Below, one piece after another: positions 7,146 through 15,400 of a stretch of 18,226 nt of DNA (its first letter is position 1; each line of letters starts with the position of its first letter). The notes beneath the pieces are model-generated. The model saw only the letters and a program-made list of their open reading frames with translations, made no database searches and was not told where the DNA came from. Source of the stretch: Thermoflexibacter sp. (lineage in GTDB: Bacteria > Bacteroidota > Bacteroidia > Cytophagales > Thermoflexibacteraceae); contig JALOMS010000190.1 of the NCBI GenBank assembly GCA_025455345.1, positions 1-18,226 on the forward strand, written 5' to 3'. Made by a program: the position numbers and the translations under genes.

Positions 7146-7270
7146 CTTTCTTTCTTTTTTTAGTTATAAATTATTAATTATGAGTTATGAATTTTCCTCT
7201 AATTATTTGATTATTAATATATTATATTTTTACTTATAATCTTTACTTTTATTGTATAGGTAAATCCCTT

Positions 7271-7643
7271 TGCTGTTGTCCGAGTCCTCTCGGACAATTT
7301 TGGTGATTCATGCTATAAATTATGATACTCGGTAGGAACGGTTCGCCGTTGCGATTTACTATCGGTAGAAATAAGTTTACCAAATAATCATGCAACTCTG
7401 TTAAGAGTTGAACAACTTACTGATTATTAAACTCTTAATGGAGTTTGTATGGCATTGGGTATTGTCATTGCTACCAATATTAAGTCCCAGACTGGAAGTC
7501 CTTCACAGGACTTCAATTACTTTATAACTTTTTATAGCACAGTGTAATAATTCGGACTTGTTTAAGGTTGGATTTAAAACCGCAGTGGAACTGTCCAACC
7601 TTAAACAAGTCAAGGTTGTTCCACAACGTTTGCAAATCTTGAC
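7271..7643. repeat. Array of assorted REP-like palindromes
   Basis: The gap upstream of the terD-family gene holds a series of different hairpins: TTGTCCGAG/CTCGGACAA (7276-7284, 7289-7297, TCCT loop); AACGG/CCGTT with a TTCG loop (7337-7341, 7346-7350); CAACTCT/AGAGTTG (7393-7399, 7404-7410); AAACTC/GAGTTT (7429-7434, 7441-7446); AAGTCC/GGACTT (7496-7501, 7508-7513), followed by CAAT as near base 58; the long palindrome 7555-7611; and GTTGT/ACAAC with a TCC loop (7615-7619, 7623-7627) inside GTCAAG/CTTGAC (7609-7614, 7638-7643). No open frame of note occurs. This looks like a landing zone for several REP-like families. Confidence 0.75.
7555..7611. repeat. Long perfect inverted repeat with 18-bp arms
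   Basis: Arms 7555-7572 and 7594-7611 are perfectly complementary over 18 bp around a 21-base loop. The loop contains the CAGTGGAACTG core also found at 5265-5275, preceded by the same TTTAAAACC-type sequence, so a conserved core sits within different arms. There is no T-run, so it is not a standard terminator. Confidence 0.9.
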
Positions 7644-7663
7644 TAACTACAATCCATTAATTT

Positions 7664-8206
7664 TCAATATTTTATAAACTCACTTTCTAAGATTGCAAAC
7701 AAGTATTCATCTCGCCAAGAGCCTTTGTTCCAAAAACTTTGTTTGAAATGTGCTTCTTGCCTTAGCCCAAGACTTTGGAGCAAGTGAATACAAGAAACAT
7801 TCTCTACATCTACTATTCCTATCATTCTATGTATCTGTTTTTCAATGAATAAGCACGAAAATACTTGCTTCAAAGCCTCTTTTGCATATCCTTTCCCAGC
7901 ATAGAGCGGCGATAGTGTAATGCCAAATTCTACAATCCTTTCATCATACACTTCTGGTTTAAGTCCTATGTCCCCGATTAGTTTGTCTTCCTGTTTTAAT
8001 ACAATGCCCCACTGTACCCATGTACCCCTCTCTCCAAAAATCAAATCTTTGACCTCGTCAATGAATCTTTGGCAATGCTCCAAAGTGTAGGGGTCATAGC
8101 TTTGAAACTTGCATATAGCTGGATTGGAGCGATACTCATAAAAGTTAGTTATATCCTTTTCTTGTAAATTTCTTATAATGAGGTTTTTAGTTTCTAAGTG
8201 TATCAT
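7664..8206 (-). CDS. GNAT-family N-acetyltransferase (RimJ/RimL-like)
   Basis: A 180-residue acetyltransferase that would transfer acetyl from acetyl-CoA to an amine. The start, MIHLETKNLIIRNLQEKDI, is the family's usual first strand. The acetyl-CoA-binding segment is seen as VEFGITLSPLYAGKGYAKEA (92-111), with the Q/R-x-x-G-x-G/A loop represented by AGKGYA. The C-terminal ENVSCIHLLQSLGLRQEAHF (135-154) and WRDEYLFAIL (164-173) are the standard closing elements. The group resembles RimJ/RimL-like enzymes acting on ribosomal proteins, antibiotics or small molecules; substrate cannot be inferred. The gene lies 56 bases downstream of the DUF3592-like gene on the same strand. Start choice is supported by the preserved first strand. 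Confidence 0.9.
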   Translation of the reverse strand: MIHLETKNLIIRNLQEKDITNFYEYRSNPAICKFQSYDPYTLEHCQRFIDEVKDLIFGERGTWVQWGIVLKQEDKLIGDIGLKPEVYDERIVEFGITLSPLYAGKGYAKEALKQVFSCLFIEKQIHRMIGIVDVENVSCIHLLQSLGLRQEAHFKQSFWNKGSWRDEYLFAILESEFIKY

Positions 8207-8262
8207 ATTTGTTATAATTCAAGAAATAGCTACAAATGTTTTTTTACCTTAAATATGTAGCT

Positions 8263-8568
8263 CTATAAAATCATTAATAATGACCTATAACTATTCATCT
8301 TCATATAAAATATAGCAACGATAATGCTTGGAACAATAATTAGAAATAATCCAAAAGCCATCAAGTAATATTTCCTCGAACCTGTGATATAATATGAATT
8401 AATCATTACATCTGTTGGGTCATCTGGGTTATAATTCACATCAATTTCTGTGTTTTTAAAGTTTTTATATACATTTTTGCTTCTTACCCTGTACGTTTTA
8501 CCTTCTTGTGTTTCAAATTCCACATACAAAAAACTCCCTTTATCCAAAGTAACTTGTTGGGTAAACAA
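8263..8568 (-). CDS. DUF3592-like membrane protein, probably with a disrupted 5' end
   Basis: The recognisable part is 101 residues from a TTG codon: VEFETQEGKTYRVRSKN, then an acidic DVNYNPDDPTDVMINSYY, then one hydrophobic helix (YYLMAFGLFLIIVPSIIVAIFYM). This order matches the C-terminal half of DUF3592-type membrane proteins. The frame stays open upstream to a stop at 8686-8688 and encodes KVKGKVVGKLPAVHK, which also fits the family, but contains no ATG. An ATG at 8678-8680 in another frame reads MGGLFKEIYQGQG and then stops. Joining the two frames around 8640-8650 would give a sensible N-terminus, so a frameshift is likely. Alternatives are a real TTG start or a sequencing error. It lies between the pspA-like gene and the acetyltransferase on the same strand. 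Confidence 0.6.
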   Translation of the reverse strand: MFTQQVTLDKGSFLYVEFETQEGKTYRVRSKNVYKNFKNTEIDVNYNPDDPTDVMINSYYITGSRKYYLMAFGLFLIIVPSIIVAIFYMKMNSYRSLLMIL

Positions 8569-8706
8569 AATAGATGTATCATGTGCATTTCCTTGTAATT
8601 GTAATGTTTTATGTACTGCGGGTAGCTTGCCTACAACCTTACCCTTGACCTTGATAGATTTCCTTAAACAGTCCTCCCATAGATTTTAATGTATTTAATT
8701 ATTTTC

Positions 8707-9789
8707 TTACTTAAAAAAATCATCTAACAATTTCTGTTTGTCATCTTTTTTAACTTCCTCTTTTTCAGGAATCTGTGTATTATTAAAAAAACTATCTAAC
8801 AAATTTTCCTTGCTATTGCCTGCGCCCCCCTTGCTGTTGTCAGTGTCCTCACTGACAACATTGCCGTTGTCCGAGTCTTCTCGAACAACTTTGGTTTCAA
8901 CCTTCGTATCTGCACTTGTAAAAAAGCTATCAATCACATTTTCTGTTTTTTTAACTATCTGATTATCTGTATTTGTAAAAAAATCATCAGGATTTACCTT
9001 TGCTTTGCCGTTGTCAGTGTCCCCACTGACGACATTTTTACCACTCAATCCGCTATCTTTTCCCCCTTTCATCTGCGAAAATAGCAAATCCACTTTCTTA
9101 CTTTTTGCTTCTTCTATCTGCCTTTGGCGTTCGCGTTCCTCCTTGTCTATATCTGCCAAAAGGTTTTCAAAACTGCTATTCAATTGCTCTACCTTAGAGG
9201 GTTGCCCCAATATTTTATCCACCTCTGCTTCCGTTGCGCCCGCCTGCAAGGAGTTCAGCACTGTTGTCATATTTTCCATTTGCTGGGCATCTTGTTCCAA
9301 CTGCTCAAAGTGGAAATTGGTAACTTGGTTTAGTTCGTGCAGTTGTTGCGTAATGTCCGCTTGCGTTTTGGCATTGGTGAGTTTGGCAGATAGCAACACC
9401 TCTTTGGTTTGCAGTTCGTCTATTTTCAGCTTCATTTGTTGCTGTTGCACTTGTAACTGATTGATAGTCTGCCAAATATTATTGTTCAGTGCTTCGTATT
9501 GGCTGACCTGCTTGTCCACCAATTCCTTCTGCACCAAGACTTGCTTTGCCTCGTGTTCCTTCTTTTTCTTTGCCAATTCGGTTGCTTCTTTCTGCAATTG
9601 GGCGGCATCAGCTCGGTATTGGTCGAGCTTTTTTTGGATTTCGTACTGACTTGTTTTAGCGTTTTTAATCGCCACATTGCTGTCCTGAATAGAAAGGTGC
9701 ATCTCGTGGATAGCCCTCTGAATCAGCACAGAAGGGTTTTCCTGCCCTTCGTCATTTGCTTTAAATATATTGCGGATACGTTTCCACAT
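8707..9789 (-). CDS. PspA/IM30-like coiled-coil protein with repeat-bearing C-terminal tail
   Basis: A 360-residue protein whose first 235 residues look like the PspA/IM30 (ESCRT-III-like) family: MWKRIRNIFKANDE at the amphipathic N-terminus, PSVLIQRAIHEMHLSIQDSN (19-38), then a long coiled coil rich in Gln, Lys and Glu. Such proteins polymerise on the inner membrane and protect it under stress. Beyond about residue 240 the protein has an unusual tail. It carries four aromatic-acidic motifs (DDFF 268-271, DSFF 287-290, DSFF 332-335, DDFF 356-359), the last one residue from the C-terminus. It also carries three copies of a palindrome-encoded peptide (253-262, 301-310, 311-320). The tail has no counterpart in E. 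coli PspA. It is the first gene of a same-strand group with the DUF3592-like and acetyltransferase genes. No psp regulator is nearby. Confidence 0.8.
   Translation of the reverse strand: MWKRIRNIFKANDEGQENPSVLIQRAIHEMHLSIQDSNVAIKNAKTSQYEIQKKLDQYRADAAQLQKEATELAKKKKEHEAKQVLVQKELVDKQVSQYEALNNNIWQTINQLQVQQQQMKLKIDELQTKEVLLSAKLTNAKTQADITQQLHELNQVTNFHFEQLEQDAQQMENMTTVLNSLQAGATEAEVDKILGQPSKVEQLNSSFENLLADIDKEERERQRQIEEAKSKKVDLLFSQMKGGKDSGLSGKNVVSGDTDNGKAKVNPDDFFTNTDNQIVKKTENVIDSFFTSADTKVETKVVREDSDNGNVVSEDTDNSKGGAGNSKENLLDSFFNNTQIPEKEEVKKDDKQKLLDDFFK
8836..8889 (-). repeat. Two in-frame palindromic coding repeats in the pspA-like gene
   Basis: Two hairpins spaced exactly 30 bp apart: GTTGTCAGTG/CACTGACAAC (8836-8845, 8850-8859, perfect) and GTTGTCCGAG/CTCGAACAAC (8866-8875, 8880-8889, one mismatch), each with a 4-nt loop. 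On the coding strand they read VVSEDTDNSK and VVREDSDNGN. The inner stem bases differ between the copies in a compensatory way (CAGTG·CACTG versus CCGAG·CTCG). Confidence 0.9.
9010..9033 (-). repeat. Third in-frame palindromic coding repeat in the pspA-like gene
   Basis: GTTGTCAGTG (9010-9019) and CACTGACGAC (9024-9033) pair around a TCCC loop with one mismatch. On the coding strand this gives VVSGDTDNGKA, in the same reading frame as the copies at 8836-8889. The flanking TTTGCC is also like the TTGCYG beside the other copies. Confidence 0.85.
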
Positions 9790-10236
9790 AGTTTGAAAAT
9801 AGCTTATGCCTTTGGTCTAAAAGCGAATGTAAAATAAAATACGAATCTTGTAAAATTAAGTTTAAAATTACACCCTGATTAGCAGTGGTTTATAAATACA
9901 ATGAGGGATAAATTAAGCAAGTATTTTCTTGGTTTTTAATACTTTATCAAAAATAAAATATTTTTTTGGAAAAATTAATGCTTTTTGTTTTTAATTCTTA
10001 AAAAATTGATTATTAGGCTTTTGTATATAATTTTTCAAAAAGTTGCTTTACATTTACAACTTATATCAGCAAAAATCTTACCTTTAAGATTGTACTTAAC
10101 ACTTATGACGATTTGAGAATACATAGACTGATAATTTCCTTTTGTCCAATAATTCATTATCTTGCATCAAACAACGATATTGTTTCAGTTTTGCCCTCTA
10201 CCTCATAAAAATAAAACACCAAACCCAAATTCACTT
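9790..10236. other. Intergenic region between divergent genes
   Basis: These 447 bases separate the pspA-like gene (minus) from the corC-like gene (plus), so they should hold both promoters. The stretch is very AT-rich, with long A and T tracts around 9950-10030 suggesting bent DNA or an UP-like region. I see no palindrome of the families found elsewhere, no RNA gene and no convincing reading frame. The open frame that starts at 10162 only becomes protein-like at the ATG at 10237. Confidence 0.5.
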
Positions 10237-11479
10237 ATGACAGGCGATGTATTGCTTACGATATTTTTAGTGATTCTCAACGGTTTTTTTGTTGCCGCAG
10301 AGTTCGGGAATTCTGAAACAGACTTGTCGCCATATCTTACAAAGATTAGACGCTTACTTGGCGGCTACGCGTTTGGCGATTACCATGGTAGTGATTGCCA
10401 TAGGTTATATGGGAGATATAGTTACTTTGGAAGTAATTCTGAAAATATGCGAACTATTGGATTATGAGCCTCCTGCTGAGATTACAAGTCATGCCGTAGA
10501 AATTTCCTTTGTCATTATGACTTTCTTGTTGGTAGTTTTTGGGGTACTTGCCCCCAAATCTATTTCTATTCGCTATCCTTTGGCTACTACACTTTTTGCC
10601 GCTTTGCCTTTGCGATTTTTTTATACTATCTTTTACCCTATTATTTTCCTACTCAATGGGGTGGCGAACTTAGTAATTAGATTGTTTGGAATCAAGCCTT
10701 TAGAAGGCAATGATGCCGCACATACAGAAGAAGAACTAAGAATAGTAATTGCTGAAAGTGTAAAAAGTGGTACGATTAATACCAATGAACAGCAGTTGAT
10801 AGAAAAAGTATTTGAGTTTGACAATCGCTCTGCCAAGCAAGTAATGATTCCACGATTAAATATATCAGGAATAGACGTAAACTGGTCTAATGCACAAATA
10901 ATCAGCGCAGTAATAGAAGAAAAATATTCTCGTATGCCTGTTTATCATGAAACTTTAGACAAGATTTTGGGTATTGTGTATTCTAAAGACCTTTTGATGT
11001 ATGCCAACGAACAGAAAGCTATTAATTTCCAAGAAATTATGCGCCCTGTCTATTATGTTCCTGAATCTAAGCGCATTAAAGACCTTATCCGTGAATTTCA
11101 AAAGAAAAAAATCCATATTGCGATTGTAACAGACGAGTTTGGAAGAACAATAGGTTTGGTTTCTTTGGAAGATATTATAGAAGAAGTTTTTGGCGAAATC
11201 TATGATGAGTATGATGATGAAAAAGTAATTATCATAGATAAAATTAGTGATAAAGAGTTCATTATCAATGCGTCTGCTTCTATCGTAGATATTAATCGCC
11301 TACTTCCTTTGCCTCTACCAGAAAACAAAGGCTATGATACAGTAGCAGGTTTAGTTTTAAACAAATTAGGGAAAATACCTCAAATAGGAGATAAAATTAG
11401 GATAGGGAAGCATGAGGTTTCTATCCTGAAAAAGAGCAACTTAGGCTTAGAGTTAGTAGGTATTAAATTAGTGGATTAA
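10237..11479 (+). pseudogene. CorC/HlyC-type (CNNM domain, CBS pair) transporter gene, frameshifted and shortened near the 5' end
   Basis: The family consists of membrane proteins with a DUF21/CNNM domain, two CBS domains and a CorC_HlyC domain, linked to Mg2+/Co2+ efflux. The expected N-terminus, MTGDVLLTIFLVILNGFFVAAEF, starts at 10237, but its frame is lost after about 10305 and ends at 10467. Homology continues in another frame: GILKQTCRHILQRLDAYLAA, then VFGVLAPKSISI, the CBS pair (QVMIPRLNISGIDV and IMRPVYYVP onwards, with TDEFGRTIGLVSLEDIIEEV) and a complete CorC_HlyC domain to the stop at 11479. Joining the frames requires one extra base near 10306-10311. Even then about 20 residues normally present between FAIVKVR and ARHILQR are missing. 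The usual LGLGWIGE motif reads IAIGYMGD here. A sequencing error could explain the frame but not the missing segment. Called a probable pseudogene; the long intact 3' part suggests recent damage. Confidence 0.7.
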
Positions 11480-11795
11480 TCACCTAAAAAATGATAGTAA
11501 ATGTTTTTGCAATGTCTGAAAAGCATCTGACTTGAGAAAGTTTATTGCTTTTTTGGACAGTTTGTTCTCTTTACTTCATAATTTTTTTTATCTGACAATG
11601 CTACTCCAAACAAGCCGCCCAAACAAATCTTTGAAAAATACATCATCTCTTTTATGGAATTTCCGTTATCAATACATCATAGATTCAAATGTTTCTTGTT
11701 TTTTGTTCTTGGTTTGAAGTAGCTCAAAATCATTATTTAGAAATAAAAATCTCCTAAATTTAGAGGGAAATAAGACCAAAAATGGAATATAAAGT
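11480..11795. other. Intergenic region without recognised features
   Basis: In the 316 bases between the corC-like gene and the membrane-protein gene I find no RNA gene, no palindrome of the repeat families seen elsewhere and no convincing reading frame. Small open frames on both strands (11532-11717, 11669-11857) encode sequences without protein-like features. The last 40 bases are A-rich, typical of leaders in this window. Confidence 0.5.
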
Positions 11796-12422
11796 ATGAA
11801 ATACAAAATCACACCTTTTAATGTTATTGCAGTAGCACTAACGCTCTTTGCCTTCATTGACTATCTGCGTACCAAAGACCCTACTGGCTTGGGGCTTTTG
11901 GCAGTCATTTATGTGCTGGGGGGAGTAGTAGGCGTACTCCTTGTTGATTTTCTAATTCAATGGTTAGCAAAAGAGTACAAAAAAATTATTCCTATTGAAA
12001 TGCTGATGCTTGGAGTAGTTGTTTTCTGGATAGCAAGTATGGAAAGAACAAAAACATGGCTGATTCCTGAAAATTTTGGAGAAGGCTATGTTACCGTCAT
12101 TTACGACATGGAAGGCGCAGAGAAACTCCCTATTCATTCTTTTACTTGGAGTTATGAAATAAAAATTCCTGAAAGTGGTATCCTCCTCACTTCTACAAAA
12201 TTTGAGGACGATTTGCCCAAAACAGACATCAAAACCTATACAGGTGCAGTATTAGACGAATATAAGGAAGAATTTTTTGAGTGCCTATTTGAGAGTGAAA
12301 TGAACTGCAGCAATAAAAACTACAAATATAAAACTTGGATAGTGCAAAAAAAGAAGTGTGAATATGCCTCCGTCAAAGCAGATAGCGTAAGAAAAATCAT
12401 GCAAAGTAAATTTTGTAAATGA
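11796..12422 (+). CDS. Membrane-anchored DUF6843-like protein
   Basis: A 208-residue protein with three hydrophobic segments in its first 85 residues (about 8-24, 33-57 and 67-82) followed by a roughly 120-residue domain expected outside or at the membrane surface. That domain opens with WLIPENFGEGYVTVIYDMEG and continues with IKIPESGILLTS, a pattern like DUF6843 (a strand with IP, a GxVxVxY strand, then IPxxGIL). The C-terminal part contains four Cys residues (in ECLFESEMNC, KKCEY and KFCK), possibly disulfides. I can assign no function. It is 65 bases upstream of the alpha-2-macroglobulin gene on the same strand, with 8-bp tandem repeats in between, so the two could be cotranscribed. Confidence 0.7.
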   Translation: MKYKITPFNVIAVALTLFAFIDYLRTKDPTGLGLLAVIYVLGGVVGVLLVDFLIQWLAKEYKKIIPIEMLMLGVVVFWIASMERTKTWLIPENFGEGYVTVIYDMEGAEKLPIHSFTWSYEIKIPESGILLTSTKFEDDLPKTDIKTYTGAVLDEYKEEFFECLFESEMNCSNKNYKYKTWIVQKKKCEYASVKADSVRKIMQSKFCK

Positions 12423-12442
12423 AAACCACTAACAACCATTTT

Positions 12443-12474
12443 AACTATTCAACTATCTAACTATTAAACTATTC
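12443..12474. repeat. Four 8-bp tandem repeats (AACTATNN)
   Basis: Octamers begin at 12443, 12451, 12459 and 12467: AACTATTC, AACTATCT, AACTATTA and AACTATTC. The array ends 13 bases before the alpha-2-macroglobulin start codon. It shares its unit and exact period with the array at 6536-6575. Confidence 0.8.
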
Positions 12475-12487
12475 AAAAATAAAAAAT

Positions 12488-15400
12488 ATGTCAAAAATAA
12501 AAATATTTATCACCCTTGCATTCTGTTTTGCTTTTTTAGCAAGCATTTATGCTTTTCAGAAGTACGACTTTCCAAGTCGTTATTTACAACTTGTCCAATT
12601 TTCCAAATCGGACTCCAAACACCAACAACTAACCACTAAACACCAAGAAAAGATGTTTTTTAAAGACGACAAGAATTATAAAAGCGATTGGAAAAAGGTC
12701 GACTCTTTGGAAAATAAAGGACTGACCGAATCGGCGGCGAAGGTAGTAGATGAAATCTATGCCAAAGCAAAAAAAGACAACAACTCTGAGCAGATAGTCA
12801 AGGCGATAGTCTATCAGGCAAAGTACATTTCCTACACGCAGGAAGACGCAGAGGTGAAGATACTGAACAAGTTGGACAGCGAGGCTACGATTGCCGCTTT
12901 CCCTGTAAAGCCCATCTTGCACAGCATTTTAGCCACACAATATTGGCAATACTACGAGCAAAATCGCTGGCGTTTTTACAACCGCACCGAAACCGTAGCC
13001 TTTGAGAAGAAGGACATCGCTACTTGGTCTTTGGAGGACATCGTCAAAGAAACAAGCAAGCAGTACGAACTTTCTTTGCAAGACGCTCAAAATCTGAAAA
13101 ATACGAAAATTGAAAACTTCCACGAAATTTTAGGGGCAAATGTGGACAGCACCGTAGCAAGTTTTGGAAGGGACAAAAATCGCAATCTTAGACCTACACT
13201 TTACGACCTTTTGGCGCACAGGGCAGTGGATTTTTTCAGCAATACAGAGCCAGAAATTACGCGCCCAATTTACAAGTTTGAGTTAGACAAAGCAGAATAT
13301 TTCGCCAATGCAAAAGACTTCGCTCAGTTAAAAATAGAAAGCAAAGATACGAGTGCAATGAAGCTACAAGCAATTGTACTTTTGCAAGATTTGATAAAGT
13401 TTCACCAAAATGATACCAACAAAGACGCACTTGCCGATGCCGACCTCAAACGCATTGGTTTTGTTTATGCTCACTCCGTTCATGCCAATAAAGAATCATT
13501 GTATTTGAAGGCATTACAAGATTTTCAGAATATTTATGAGAGTTCGCCTATTGCCGCCGATGCCGCTTACCTGATAGCAGATTTATATAGAACACAAGGC
13601 GAAACTTATAATTTTTCCAAGAATAATGAAACACACCGTTGGAAACTAAAAGAGGCATTGGAATTGGCAGAAAAGGTAATCAAAAAATACCCAAATACGC
13701 AAGGCGCAAACAACAGCAGGCACTTGATTGAGTTGGTAAAAACAAAATCTTTCAGTTTGGACGTAGAAAAGGTAAGCCCTTCCAACAAGCCTCAACGCAT
13801 TTTGGTAACTTATCGCAATGCACCCAAGATGTTTTTTAAAGTGGTAAGCACTAATTATGAAGAACTTGGCACTATGGCGGGTTATTATTACGACTACAAA
13901 CAAAGGGAAAAACTCATGAAAGATTTGACAAGTAGAAAAGCAGTCAAATCTTGGAATACGACTTTGCCAAGTGATGAGGGCGATTTTCAGGCGCACGCTA
14001 CGGAAATGCTCGTGCCAGAATTGCCTCATGGTTATTATTTTATATTTGCTTCTGATAATGAAGGTTTTACCTACCAGAAAAACACCTTGTTTTGGTCGCA
14101 TTTTATCATCTCTGATTTGAGTTTGATAGGAAGGCAATGGGCAGAAAAAGGGGAACAGGAGTTTTATGTACTCAACAGGACTACGGGCAAGGGCGTTGCT
14201 AATGCACAGGCGCAACCTTTTTATAGAGATTACAACTACAATTCGCGCCGTTACGAGTACAAAAAAGGCATTTTGACCGCTTCGGACAAAGAAGGGCGCG
14301 TTGCTATCAAATACGAAGGCAACAATCGCAATACTTCTTATTTTAATTTGGAAATCTCCAACGGTGCAGACAAACTGCACACCGAAGAAAGTTTTTATGT
14401 GAATCAACCGTACAAAAACACGCCTACACCGTATTACAAGACCTTTTTCTTTACGGACAGAGGCATTTACAGACCTTCACAAAGCATTTATTTCAAAGGA
14501 ATTTTATTGAATTTTAAAAATCAAGAGAAAAACCCACAAGGCTTAGGAGAAAATCGCCTCAAACCCGAAATCATCAAAAATCAGTCTTTGAAAGTGTATT
14601 TGTATGATGTGAATGGTCAGAAAGTCAGTGAGTTAGACGTAAAAACCAATGAATACGGAAGTTTCAGTGGCACTTTTACTACGCCTGTGGGGGTGCTAAA
14701 CGGTGAAATGACGATTCGCACAGATGGTGGTTATGGTGGCTACCACTCAATTTCCGTAGAGGAATACAAGCGACCTAAATTTGAGGTGAGTTTTGAACCT
14801 GTAAAGGGCAGTTTCCGCTTGGGCGAAAAAGTGAAAATGGAAGGCAAGGCAAAGGCGTATTCGGGCGCAAACATAGACAATGCCCAAGTGAAATACCGCA
14901 TAGTCCGCAAGGCAAAACTGCCCTATTGGTGGTGGTGGTGGTATCCTGACTTCCAAACTTCGCCTGAAATGGAAATCGCCAACGGCAATACGACTACGGA
15001 CAAAGACGGTGCATTTAGTGTTGAATTTGAGGCAGTTCCAGATTTAGGCTTGCCCAAGAGTTCCAAGCCGACCTTTACTTACCAAGTGTTTGCGGATGTA
15101 ACTGACTTGAATGGAGAAACACGCTCAAACTCTGAAAGGGTAAGCATTGGTTATACCGCTTTGGAGATAGAAACAGATATTCCAGATGAGCTTGATTTAG
15201 AGAATTTTAAACCCAATTTTGAAATCAATTCTACCAATCTAAGTGGGGAATTTGAACCCGCACAAGGCACTTATACTTTGCACGCTTTGAAAACGCCTGA
15301 AAGAGTATTTAGAAAACGACTTTGGGGAAAACCTGATAAGTTTATACTCTCTAAATCAGACTTTTATAAGAATTTTCCTAATGATGAATACGAAAACGAA

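Noticed and set aside
6585..9789. Ter/Psp stress operon joining the terD-family and pspA-like genes
   Set aside because: They share a strand, but a 500-base palindrome array separates terD from the others and no further ter genes are present, so functional linkage is not supported.
8738..9837. Several plus-strand open frames opposite the pspA-like gene
   Set aside because: They are rich in Ser, Cys, Phe and Leu with no family features. They are the antisense shadow of a Lys/Glu/Gln-rich coiled-coil gene.
11532..11857. Small open frames on both strands between the corC-like and DUF6843-like genes
   Set aside because: No ribosome-binding signal, no protein-like composition and no similarity that I recognise.
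14924..14944. The (TGG)5 run as a phase-variable microsatellite
   Set aside because: Trinucleotide changes keep the frame and Trp-rich loops are plausible in this domain; five units are too few to claim hypervariability.
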